Below, one piece after another: positions 1 through 6,410 of a stretch of 6,576 nt of DNA. The DNA is from Oscillospiraceae bacterium (GTDB lineage: Bacteria > Bacillota > Clostridia > Oscillospirales > Ruminococcaceae). A model generated the notes under the pieces. That model ran no database searches and was not told the DNA's origin. It saw only the letters and a program-made list of their open reading frames with translations. The stretch's first letter is position 1. Every line of letters begins with the position of its first letter. The stretch is from NCBI GenBank assembly GCA_022511485.1, contig JAFLUJ010000329.1, positions 1-6,576 on the forward strand, written 5' to 3'. The position numbers were made by a program, and so were the translations under genes.

Positions 1-419
1 ACGGCTGGCTCCATTCGGGAGACCTTGCAAGAAGGCTTCCCGACGGAAACTTCAAGATCACAGGCAGAATAAAGGATATGATAATTCGTGGTGGTGAGAA
101 TATTTACCCCAAGGAGATTGAGGATTTCCTTTATACACATCCTGATGTGCGGGACGTACAGGTCATCGGCGTTCCCGATAAAAACTACGGAGAAGAGGTC
201 ATGGCGTGCGTCATAAAAAATGATGGTGCAGAATGTACTCCGGACAGTCTGAAGGAATATGTCCGCAAAAATATGGACAAGACCAAAACTCCGCGCTATG
301 TTGTTTTTGTTGATGAATTTCCCATGAACGCAGCAGGAAAGATACTGAAATATAAAATGCGTGAGCAGGCAGTTGATCTGCTGAACCTCCAGGATGCAGA
401 CAATATCGTAACCGCGTAA
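1..419 (+). CDS. Acyl-CoA/acid-CoA synthetase (AMP-binding family), C-terminal part only
   Basis: This is the 3' end of an ATP-dependent carboxylic acid:CoA ligase (ANL superfamily), which makes an acyl-adenylate and then an acyl-CoA. The frame is open from base 3, giving 138 residues; the rest lies left of the window. Visible motifs are GWLHSGD near the start (ribose-binding aspartate of the core domain) and GRIKDMIIRGGENIYPKEIE, the hinge and start of the mobile C-terminal domain. PMNAAGKILKYKMRE follows, with the conserved catalytic lysine encoded at 339-341; in this family that lysine is a common target of regulatory acetylation. The ending is complete, with TAA at 417-419. The acid substrate cannot be told from this fragment; the sequence style is that of medium/long-chain fatty acid or generic acyl-CoA synthetases. 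The next gene begins about 20 bases downstream on the same strand, so the two are probably co-transcribed. Family assignment is firm, specificity unknown. Confidence 0.93.
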   Translation, partial: GWLHSGDLARRLPDGNFKITGRIKDMIIRGGENIYPKEIEDFLYTHPDVRDVQVIGVPDKNYGEEVMACVIKNDGAECTPDSLKEYVRKNMDKTKTPRYVVFVDEFPMNAAGKILKYKMREQAVDLLNLQDADNIVTA

Positions 420-433
420 AAATATTCAATAGT

Positions 434-439
434 GGGAAA
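434..439 (+). promoter_or_regulatory. Weak ribosome binding site bearing on the kinase start
   Basis: GGGAAA is the only Shine-Dalgarno-like string before the kinase gene. It abuts the ATG at 440, which is too close, but lies a normal 6-9 bases from the ATG at 446. The second ATG may therefore be the real start. The effect on the protein is only two residues. Confidence 0.4.
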
Positions 440-1333
440 ATGAAAATGATACACAAAAATTCTCTTGAAGAAGCTATCACTGCGTTTTTTGGTAACGATC
501 TTCGGATCGTCGGCAGGCATCAGGTATACGGCGGTGACATAAACCGCTCTTTCCGGCTGACGCTTTCAGATGGAAGCTCAGTGTTTATGAAATCCAATAC
601 GCCGAAAAATCTGTCCTTTTTCGGGGCAGAGGCAAAAGGTCTGGAAGCACTCCGGCAAACGGGAACTATCGGTGTTCCGGATGTCATTGGCATGGGGACG
701 GATAAGAATATGTCCTTTCTTCTGATGGAATATCTTGAAGCCGCTCCTAGGCTTGAAAGCTACTGGGAGGTATTCGGCAGAGAGCTGGCGTCACTTCATC
801 GGGCAGACTGCTCACATCTTTCAGAAGGCGGTCGCTTCGGCTTTTCTGAGGACAACTACATCGGTGCGACCCCTCAGAAGAACACTCCCATGACAAGCTG
901 GGTGGATTTTTTCCGGGAATGCCGTTTGCTGCCTCAGTTCAGAATGGCGGACCGGTATTTCGATTCCGGTGTCAGAAATCTTTGCACAAAGCTGTTGGAG
1001 CACTTAGACAGCTATCTTACAGAGCCGGAGTTTCAGTCCCTGATTCACGGCGACCTGTGGAGCGGCAACTCCGCTCCCGGACCTGACGGCAAAGCGTGGA
1101 TCTTCGATCCGGCTTCCTATGTGGGTCATTATGAAGCGGAGCTGGCTATGACGGAGCTGTTCGGCAGGTGTCCGGATAGATTCTATAGTGCTTATAATGA
1201 AGTAACTCCCATCGACAGCGGCTATCGGGACAGGAGAGACTTGTATAACCTTTATCATCTGCTGAACCATCTGAATCTCTTTGGAAGCTCCTATCTCGGC
1301 TCTGTGAAGAATATATTGAGCAGGTATGCTTGA
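440..1333 (+). CDS. Fructosamine kinase family protein (probable ketosamine 3-kinase)
   Basis: This 297-residue protein has the usual length and layout of the fructosamine/ribulosamine 3-kinase family (APH-like kinase fold). The family phosphorylates O3 of Amadori adducts on lysine amines, making them unstable so that the amine is freed. Visible are the glycine-rich loop GGDIN (31-35), the ATP lysine in VFMKSN (K51), the helix glutamate in FFGAEAKGL (E64) and the catalytic loop HGDLWSGN (203-210, with D205 and N210). The metal-binding DPA follows (D223), then the family signature GHYEAELAMT (229-238). Bacterial members tested experimentally mostly prefer ribulosamines or erythrulosamines over fructosamines, so substrate is left open. 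The outermost ATG is given; a second ATG at 446 sits at a better distance from GGGA at 434-437 and would remove only two residues. The gene is followed at once by a low-molecular-weight phosphatase, a recurrent pairing for this family. Confidence 0.93.
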   Translation: MKMIHKNSLEEAITAFFGNDLRIVGRHQVYGGDINRSFRLTLSDGSSVFMKSNTPKNLSFFGAEAKGLEALRQTGTIGVPDVIGMGTDKNMSFLLMEYLEAAPRLESYWEVFGRELASLHRADCSHLSEGGRFGFSEDNYIGATPQKNTPMTSWVDFFRECRLLPQFRMADRYFDSGVRNLCTKLLEHLDSYLTEPEFQSLIHGDLWSGNSAPGPDGKAWIFDPASYVGHYEAELAMTELFGRCPDRFYSAYNEVTPIDSGYRDRRDLYNLYHLLNHLNLFGSSYLGSVKNILSRYA

Positions 1334-1338
1334 AAGGA
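1333..1338 (+). promoter_or_regulatory. Ribosome binding site for the phosphatase, overlapping the kinase stop
   Basis: AAAGGA starts on the final A of the kinase TGA (1331-1333) and lies eight bases before the ATG at 1347. It supports 1347 over 1326 as the start and suggests that ribosomes finishing the kinase help start the phosphatase. Confidence 0.65.
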
Positions 1339-1346
1339 AAAAAGCT

Positions 1347-1799
1347 ATGACTAAGATAATGTTTGTCTGCCACGGAAATATATGTCGTTCTCCCATGGCG
1401 GAATTTATAATGAAAAAGCTTGTGCGGGAAGCAGGAATGGAAAAGGATTTCCTTATCCTGTCCAGTGCAACAAGCACTGAGGAAATAGGAAATCCTGTAT
1501 ACCCTCCTGCCCGTGAGGAGCTTAAGCGTCACGGACTTTCCTGTGACGGAAAATACGCCGTCCAGCTTAGAAAGAGTGATTATGAAAAGTACGATTTATT
1601 TTTAGTTATGGACAGCAACAACCTTAGAAATATTGCCCGTATTTTTCCTGACGACCCGGAGCACAAAATACATAAGCTTCTTGAATACGCAGGAAGAAAC
1701 GACGACGTTGACGATCCATGGTACACCCGTCGTTTTGATGTGGCATATAAAAATATATACGAGGGCTGCGAGGGACTTTTTAAGTCACTCGTAAATTGA
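1347..1799 (+). CDS. Low-molecular-weight protein-tyrosine-phosphatase family protein
   Basis: This 150-residue protein has the standard length for the cytosolic LMW-PTP family, which hydrolyses phosphate monoesters through a cysteinyl-phosphate intermediate. The phosphate-binding loop CHGNICRS lies at residues 8-15 (nucleophile C8, R14). The general acid is D123 in VDDPWYT, and the C-terminal helix NIYEGCEGLFKSL is typical. An upstream in-frame ATG at 1326 would overlap the kinase gene and add seven residues before the conserved MTKIMFVCHGN start. The ATG at 1347 is chosen because AAAGGA at 1333-1338 lies eight bases before it. That site begins on the last base of the kinase stop codon, so translation is probably coupled. 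Family members encoded beside fructosamine-kinase homologues have been shown to act on sugar-phosphate amine adducts (such as ribulosamine 5-phosphate), so this may be a deglycation phosphatase and not a signalling phosphatase. That role is inference from context. Confidence 0.92.
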   Translation: MTKIMFVCHGNICRSPMAEFIMKKLVREAGMEKDFLILSSATSTEEIGNPVYPPAREELKRHGLSCDGKYAVQLRKSDYEKYDLFLVMDSNNLRNIARIFPDDPEHKIHKLLEYAGRNDDVDDPWYTRRFDVAYKNIYEGCEGLFKSLVN

Positions 1800-1811
1800 G
1801 AAAATATCATT

Positions 1812-2306
1812 TTACATATCAAACAACAACAGATCAATATTACTCATATTGTTCAGAAGCTTGTCTGTTAATTCATCAGAATTATCAAAGTTATTCTGGA
1901 AATGTGCTTCCTTGTTTTCGTAAAACAATTTAATAATTTCATATATATGCTTATTGTCGCGGGTGAAGATCAGATCAAAAAGATGTAATATTTCTGAACA
2001 CAAATTAACACATTCATCATACAGTAAATTATCCTCTTCAAAAAAGTTTTCTAAAAAATCACTGCACTTATTATATTCCGGAGCAAAATTATAATTATCT
2101 GTATCTGTTTTGTTTTTTGATATATTGACTACAGCCTGTTCAAAGCATGAAAAAATATCTTCGCTGATATTATTCTGTTTCTGATAGTCAGAAAAATAAT
2201 GAATATCGTTGATACATAGTGCCAAGCCAATGCTTAGTGCTGAATCAAAATTCATTTTTATTATCTGTTCATTGAGTTTTGACATTACATCGTTGTACTT
2301 GTTCAT
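1812..2306 (-). CDS. Hypothetical acidic, Asn-rich protein of 164 aa, AT-rich gene
   Basis: I do not recognise this protein. It is complete, starts with ATG at 2306 and has a very strong Shine-Dalgarno (AGAGGAGA at 2311-2318), so it is probably expressed. It has about 30 Asp/Glu against about 12 Lys/Arg, some 23 Asn and five Cys (C31, C54, C81, C99, C103). No signal peptide or membrane segment is visible. The pattern of hydrophobic residues suggests a mostly helical soluble protein. It begins 16 bases after the yfbR stop on the same strand, so the two are likely co-transcribed. Hand count over 1861-2220 gives about 28% GC, far below yfbR at about 50%, which suggests a separate origin or weak constraint. 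Small acidic, AT-rich orphans of this sort are often immunity or accessory proteins, but nothing here proves that. Coding status is likely, function unknown. Confidence 0.75.
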   Translation of the reverse strand: MNKYNDVMSKLNEQIIKMNFDSALSIGLALCINDIHYFSDYQKQNNISEDIFSCFEQAVVNISKNKTDTDNYNFAPEYNKCSDFLENFFEEDNLLYDECVNLCSEILHLFDLIFTRDNKHIYEIIKLFYENKEAHFQNNFDNSDELTDKLLNNMSNIDLLLFDM

Positions 2307-2322
2307 ATTCTCTCCTCTATAA

Positions 2323-2907
2323 TTACATCACTTGGTCATCCAAAGTGAGTCCATATGAAGAAAGAAACTCCTTCATAAATTCTTCTGCCTCCGGGATACC
2401 CATTTTATGAACGGCGGCAAGAGTGCTTTTTTCTGCGTTGGCAAAATCGCTGTTTCCCATCTGCCGCTCCTCGATGCATTTTATAAGCGCGGAAAGCTTA
2501 TCCGCTGCCTTTACAAGCTGCCACAGCTCCGCTTCCTCATCGGTTTTTCCGAACAGGGGAGCGTAATGCTCCCGCAGGTCTTCCGGGAGATAGCTCAGCA
2601 GCTTTTTTTCTGCCAGCTTTTCCACCTTGGCGTACTCCTCCTTCATTTCGGAGTTGTAATATTTTATGGGAGTAGGCATATCTCCGGTTATTATCTCGGT
2701 GACGTCATGGTACATCGCAAGAAGCGCTGCTCTTTCGGGATCGACGTTTCCCCCGAACCGGACATTCCTGTACAGTGCAAGAACGTGGGCGATAAATGCA
2801 GTTTCCAGACTATGCTCGCTGATATTTTCGGTGATGGTGTTCCGCATAAGTCCCCAGCGGTTTATATATTTCATTCTTGATATGAATGCAAAGAAATTAC
2901 TTTTCAT
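2323..2907 (-). CDS. yfbR: YfbR-type 5'-deoxynucleotidase (HD-domain phosphohydrolase)
   Basis: This 194-residue protein matches E. coli YfbR closely along its length (FFAFISRMKYINRWGLMRN, SEHSLETAFIAH, FGGNVDPERAALLAMYHD). YfbR removes the 5'-phosphate from deoxynucleoside monophosphates (dNMP to deoxynucleoside) with a divalent metal, in the cytosol, in nucleotide salvage and pool control. The metal ligands are present: H32, H67-D68 and D136 (in KAADKLSA). So are R17-W18, the pair that selects against ribose, and the active-site residues E71 and D76 in the stretch TEIITGDMPTP. The start is ATG at 2907 with AGAAAGG at 2918-2924 ten bases before it. Composition is like the main genes of the window, unlike the AT-rich genes on each side. 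The downstream hypothetical gene follows after 16 bases. No convincing promoter is visible in the 78 bases upstream. Assignment is firm. Confidence 0.94.
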   Translation of the reverse strand: MKSNFFAFISRMKYINRWGLMRNTITENISEHSLETAFIAHVLALYRNVRFGGNVDPERAALLAMYHDVTEIITGDMPTPIKYYNSEMKEEYAKVEKLAEKKLLSYLPEDLREHYAPLFGKTDEEAELWQLVKAADKLSALIKCIEERQMGNSDFANAEKSTLAAVHKMGIPEAEEFMKEFLSSYGLTLDDQVM

Positions 2908-2985
2908 AATGATTTTACCTTTCTTATTTTATTTAAGTGGAAAGCTCTCCATGCTGTACTAAAATTATCCCGGCAAGCTTAGATT

Positions 2986-3507
2986 CTACTTGAAATATTC
3001 AAAATAAAACATCAGATACGAAATGGCGACCCAAATATAGATCCATAGTTGAATATTGAAAATAACTTTTATTGCTTTTGCATATTTAAAATCACGATTT
3101 ATCAGTGTTCCTATAAACGCCCCTACGGCAAAAAATCCGACCACTAAATATGCAAAGCTTTGTGTCATTAGCGATTCAATGACTATTCCAACAAAACCAA
3201 GCAAAATTGAAAGCACTATACCAGCAATATTTTTATCCTTTTTTATGCAGATAAAAGCAGATATATTTAATGCCAATAATATTAATGCAAATAATATAAC
3301 AATAGCTGCTTCACAATATTCAAAGTCTATTATTTTTAAAAAAAGTCCATATAGTGGTATATGTATAAAGCCATATGTTAAAAGACACAGCATAAATCCT
3401 AACCATGCTATTATACCCGGAAAAAAACATAGAAAAATAACGATAAGTCCCACAACATTTATAATAATATAGGGATGATTATTAATAAATCTAAATACCT
3501 TATCCAT
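2986..3507 (-). CDS. Hypothetical multi-pass membrane protein of 173 aa, AT-rich gene
   Basis: I do not recognise a family. The protein is almost entirely hydrophobic, with about five or six likely membrane segments at roughly residues 12-29, 31-57 (perhaps one or two), 66-87, 94-110, 117-136 and 147-168. Short charged loops separate them (KKDK at 89-92; RDFKYAK at 138-144). There is no cleavable signal peptide and no obvious catalytic motif. It starts with ATG at 3507, preceded at nine bases by a strong GGAGGG (3517-3522), which supports real expression. GC is about 29% over 3001-3360 by hand count, well below its neighbours. It lies 78 bases upstream of yfbR and downstream of the hairpin after the aminopeptidase gene. 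It could be an acquired accessory or immunity-type membrane protein, but that is a guess. Confidence 0.78.
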   Translation of the reverse strand: MDKVFRFINNHPYIIINVVGLIVIFLCFFPGIIAWLGFMLCLLTYGFIHIPLYGLFLKIIDFEYCEAAIVILFALILLALNISAFICIKKDKNIAGIVLSILLGFVGIVIESLMTQSFAYLVVGFFAVGAFIGTLINRDFKYAKAIKVIFNIQLWIYIWVAISYLMFYFEYFK

Positions 3508-3576
3508 TGGTATCAGCCCTCCGTTATTATTTATCTTGTTTTAGTTTGCGGTACAATAATTTGGCAATAATTCTCC

Positions 3577-3615
3577 GGACTCCGCCAAAAGGGGCAAGTG
3601 CCCCCTTTGGAATCC
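3577..3615 (-). terminator. Long hairpin after the aminopeptidase gene (terminator-like, no U tract)
   Basis: The inner stem pairs 3587-3595 with 3600-3608 around the loop at 3596-3599. The outer stem pairs 3577-3583 with 3609-3615, leaving a three-base bulge at 3584-3586. On the + strand there are two A-C mismatches; on the - strand both become G-U wobbles, giving a continuous 16-pair stem. It therefore most likely works in RNA read from the - strand. It starts six bases after the aminopeptidase stop. No run of U follows on the - strand, so classic intrinsic termination is doubtful. It could instead be a 3'-end stabiliser, a weak terminator or a dispersed genomic repeat. Confidence 0.6.
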
Positions 3616-3620
3616 CATTG

Positions 3621-5417
3621 TTATATTTCCTTTGTGTATTTTTTTAGAAGTTCAAGCTCCTCACCCTCAAAGTGGGGAGATAATTTTTCATAGACCATTT
3701 TATGATAATCGTTCAGCCTGTCCTTGTCCTTCTGCTCCATCAGGGAAACGTCAATGCAGTCAAGGTCTATGGGAGCATAGGTGAGAGTTTCAAAAATCAT
3801 AGTCTGACCGTACTCCGTTTTCTCAGACTTTTTACAAAGCAGCTCATTTTCGATACGGATTCCGTGACTTCCCTCAACGTAAACTCCCGGTTCGTCGGTG
3901 GTTATCATGCCTTCTTCAAGGACGGCGCTTTGTGGACGGTCAGAAGCTATCTTCCACCGGAAGCTGTTGGGAGATTCATGGACGCTTAAAAGATACCCTA
4001 CTCCGTGACCTGTTCCGCAGCGGTAGTCAAGACCATGTTCCCACATAGGACCTCTTGCCAGAATGTCCAGATTTTCGCCCCGGCAGCCCTCCATGAATTT
4101 TGCCGCTGCCAGATTCAGCATAGACCGCAGGGAAAGTGTAAAATGAAAACGCATTTCGTCAGTAAGCTCTCCCAAAGCAAATGTGCGGGTGATGTCCGTA
4201 GTGCCCTCCAGATAATGTCCCCCGCTGTCAACAAGAAGCATACCCTTTGGTTCAAGGACGGCACAGTCCTCCTTTTTCGCCGAGTAGTGCATCATAGCCG
4301 CATTTGCGCCGTATGCGCTTATTGTTTCAAAGCTGGGAGCAATAAAATGCTCCCCTCCGATCTTTTTCCTCAGACCGTCCATATAGACAGCCGCGTCCCA
4401 TTCGGTTATTTTTTCCTTGCCGATGCTGGTTTTTATCCACATCATAAATTTTGTGACAGCAATTCCGTCCAGCAGATGGGCATACCTGATATTTTCGATC
4501 TCTACAGGATTTTTTACCGCTTTCAGAAGCTGTGTGGGATTTTGTCCGGATACTATTTCGCAGTTTTTAAGAAGTCCTGCAAGACGGTAATTCACCCTCT
4601 TTTGGTCAATAAGAACCTTTACACCGGAAAGCTTTTCTGCATAGGAGTAAACTTCATCATAGGGGAGGATCTCTGCGCCGTTATTTTCAAGATAGCTCCG
4701 GACTTCATCACTGCAAACGGACGCGTCAAGGAAAAGCAGAGCCTTATCAGCGGTTATTGCTGCATAGGAAAGCACCATGGGACAGGATTCAATATCGTCA
4801 GCCCGGATATTAAAAAGCCACGAAATATCGTCCAGAGCGGTGATGATGTGTACCTCTGCTTTTTTTTCGGACATTTTTTTGCGGACTTCTGCAAGCTTAT
4901 CCGCTGGGGATTTCCCGCTGTATTTTTCATCAAGGACGTAAATTTCCGTATGCTCAAGAGGGGGACGGTCTTTCCAGATACTGTCCGCAAGGTCTTTGTC
5001 GCAGATAACGCGACCTCCCTTTTCTGAGGCGATCTTCTCATAGTATTTTCCTGCCTCGGCAGTTATCACCCTGCCGTCAAAGCCGATGTTCCCGCCATCG
5101 GGGAGGATCTTTTTGACGTGCTCCCGGACAGTTGGGACGCCCGGTTCTCCGATCTTCATAAGGGTTATCCCGCTGTCTTTAAGCTGATTTTCCGCCTGGA
5201 TAAAATATCTTCCGTCGGTAAAAAGGGCGGCTTCCGATTGGGTTACAACAAGAGTTCCCGCTGAACCGGTAAAGCCGCTTAAAAATTTCCTCACCGCAAA
5301 ATAGGGACACACATACTCGCTGTCATGGAAATCCGAGGTGGGGACGATATAAACGCTTATTTCCGCCCGGGACATCTCATCCCTCAGAGCGGAAATATTT
5401 TCTTTTGGACTGGTCAT
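3621..5417 (-). CDS. Xaa-Pro aminopeptidase (aminopeptidase P family, M24B), large three-domain form
   Basis: This 598-residue metallopeptidase of the creatinase/prolidase fold removes the N-terminal residue from peptides whose second residue is proline, probably in the cytosol since no signal peptide is seen. Two creatinase-like N-terminal domains (about 8-140 and 158-300) precede the catalytic domain (about 305-530). All five metal ligands are visible: D397 (LLVDSGG), D408 (TTDITRT), H471 (GTGHGVGY), E509 (DEPGVY) and E523 (IRIENE). H480 in SVHESP is the other conserved active-site histidine. A C-terminal extension of about 65 residues starting near FETLTYAPIDLDCI matches the eukaryotic XPNPEP1-like long form, as opposed to the shorter E. 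coli PepP. The start is ATG at 5417 with AAGGAG at 5428-5433. It follows the solute-binding lipoprotein gene by 19 bases and is likely in its operon. It is intact, and the assignment is firm. Confidence 0.96.
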   Translation of the reverse strand: MTSPKENISALRDEMSRAEISVYIVPTSDFHDSEYVCPYFAVRKFLSGFTGSAGTLVVTQSEAALFTDGRYFIQAENQLKDSGITLMKIGEPGVPTVREHVKKILPDGGNIGFDGRVITAEAGKYYEKIASEKGGRVICDKDLADSIWKDRPPLEHTEIYVLDEKYSGKSPADKLAEVRKKMSEKKAEVHIITALDDISWLFNIRADDIESCPMVLSYAAITADKALLFLDASVCSDEVRSYLENNGAEILPYDEVYSYAEKLSGVKVLIDQKRVNYRLAGLLKNCEIVSGQNPTQLLKAVKNPVEIENIRYAHLLDGIAVTKFMMWIKTSIGKEKITEWDAAVYMDGLRKKIGGEHFIAPSFETISAYGANAAMMHYSAKKEDCAVLEPKGMLLVDSGGHYLEGTTDITRTFALGELTDEMRFHFTLSLRSMLNLAAAKFMEGCRGENLDILARGPMWEHGLDYRCGTGHGVGYLLSVHESPNSFRWKIASDRPQSAVLEEGMITTDEPGVYVEGSHGIRIENELLCKKSEKTEYGQTMIFETLTYAPIDLDCIDVSLMEQKDKDRLNDYHKMVYEKLSPHFEGEELELLKKYTKEI

Positions 5418-5436
5418 ATAAAATTACTCCTTAACG

Positions 5437-6396
5437 CTATTCTTCGTTCTGCTGGTCATCTTCACTGTCTCCGTTATTCACCGCTTTGATCTGATCTAAA
5501 ATATCGTAAACAGCAGTTTCAAGTCTTGATGTAGGACGTTCGATACGCTCCAGTATTTCATCGTCAAGAATTATTACCCTGCCGCTTTGGACAGCGTCCA
5601 GTGACGATACTTCCTCAGGAAGTCTGCTTGCAGGCACTGACGAGGGAAGGATTATCCACTGGGGATCAAGCTCGGCGATCTGCTCGGCAGTGAGGGAAAT
5701 CTCTTCGGAATCTCCTGCTGCGTTTTTCCCGAAGCTTGAAAAAAAGCTGCCTGCAAAGGTTGAATCGGAAGCCACTGCAAGATCGGGAGACATGATATAA
5801 ATAAAGCTTTCCATAGAGCCTTCCGCACTGTGGAGCGCACTCAGAAGCGGCTTCATAGCTGTGTCCGCGGCTTCCTCGCTGTCAGGCTTTCCTCCGAATA
5901 CAGCTGCTATGTCGGTATAGTATTTGTAAAGCTCCTCAATAGATTCGGGAGCGGAGATTATCCACACTCTCACTCCTGCATTTTCAAGAGCGGTGATGTC
6001 CTTTTTTGCAATGGGACTGTGGGAAACAAGAAGCTGGGGGGAAGTGTCGATTATGGCGTCCACATCCGGATTTGCTGCCGAACCAAGGCTGACCTTCTGG
6101 TCAACGTTTTTCGGATAGTTGCAGTAGCTGCTTCTGCCGATAAGCTTATCGGAATATCCAAGCTCGCATATTATCTCCGTGATGGCAGGGGACAGCGAGC
6201 CTACCGATCCCGGCTGTTCGTTAAAAATAAGAGATCCCACGGATACAGGATAGGGTTTTTCCGCAGGGACAGTGACCTCGGTAACGGGAGCAGGTGTCTC
6301 CTCGTCGATCTCGGTACAGCCGCAAAGCATAAGGGCGGTTGCAGCCATAATAGCTGCTGCGGCAGCCGCCGGAAATTTCATACTAAATTTATACAA
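5437..6396 (-). CDS. BtuF-like ABC transporter solute-binding lipoprotein
   Basis: This is a 319-residue solute-binding protein of the helical-backbone class (the periplasmic-binding-protein-2 family that includes BtuF and ferrichrome/heme receptors). A basic, alanine-rich signal peptide ends in the lipobox L-C-G-C with the lipidated cysteine at C27, and an acidic Pro/Thr linker follows to about residue 50. The first lobe starts with GSLSPAITEIICELGYSDKL (66-85) and GRSSYCNYP (87-95), close to the BtuF pattern SPANTEL...VGVSSYSDYP. The second lobe contains LTAEQIAELDPQWIIL (235-250). Cobalamin is the nearest known ligand by motif, but the BtuF tryptophan after SSY..YP is not conserved (GSAAN here), so the ligand is open. 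The start is TTG at 6396, preferred over ATG at 6381 on ribosome-binding-site spacing. The C-terminus is a loose acidic tail (EDDQQNEE). No permease or ATPase gene is in the window; an aminopeptidase follows 19 bases later. Confidence 0.9.
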   Translation of the reverse strand: MYKFSMKFPAAAAAAIMAATALMLCGCTEIDEETPAPVTEVTVPAEKPYPVSVGSLIFNEQPGSVGSLSPAITEIICELGYSDKLIGRSSYCNYPKNVDQKVSLGSAANPDVDAIIDTSPQLLVSHSPIAKKDITALENAGVRVWIISAPESIEELYKYYTDIAAVFGGKPDSEEAADTAMKPLLSALHSAEGSMESFIYIMSPDLAVASDSTFAGSFFSSFGKNAAGDSEEISLTAEQIAELDPQWIILPSSVPASRLPEEVSSLDAVQSGRVIILDDEILERIERPTSRLETAVYDILDQIKAVNNGDSEDDQQNEE

Positions 6397-6404
6397 AACA
6401 GAAA

Positions 6405-6410
6405 CCCCTC
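6405..6410 (-). promoter_or_regulatory. Ribosome binding site that selects the TTG start of the lipoprotein
   Basis: GAGGGG on the - strand lies eight bases before TTG at 6396, but 23 bases before the first ATG (6381). It supports the TTG start and a 27-residue signal peptide including the lipid-modified cysteine. Confidence 0.7.

Noticed and set aside
1004..1532. Overlapping - strand frames across the kinase-phosphatase junction
   Set aside because: They are antisense to two genes with clear catalytic motifs, and they show no start signals or recognisable domains.
2407..2880. Open frame of 157 codons on the + strand
   Set aside because: It is antisense to yfbR, which is matched along its full length to a known enzyme. 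The + frame has no motif or ribosome binding site.
2925..2985. Promoter or terminator between the membrane orphan and yfbR
   Set aside because: TTGCCG on the - strand has no -10 at proper distance. GGAAAGCTCTCC is a short imperfect palindrome without a T run. Nothing is convincing.
3508..3576. Promoter for the membrane orphan (TTGCCA or TTGTAC as -35)
   Set aside because: No hexamer close to TATAAT occurs at 16-18 bases from either on the - strand; the best is TAAATA. It is too weak to list.
4005..5027. Long open frame of 340 codons on the + strand
   Set aside because: It lies entirely antisense to the aminopeptidase, whose five metal ligands are all intact. The + strand product shows no family motif and is rich in Cys/Phe/His, as expected of a shadow frame.
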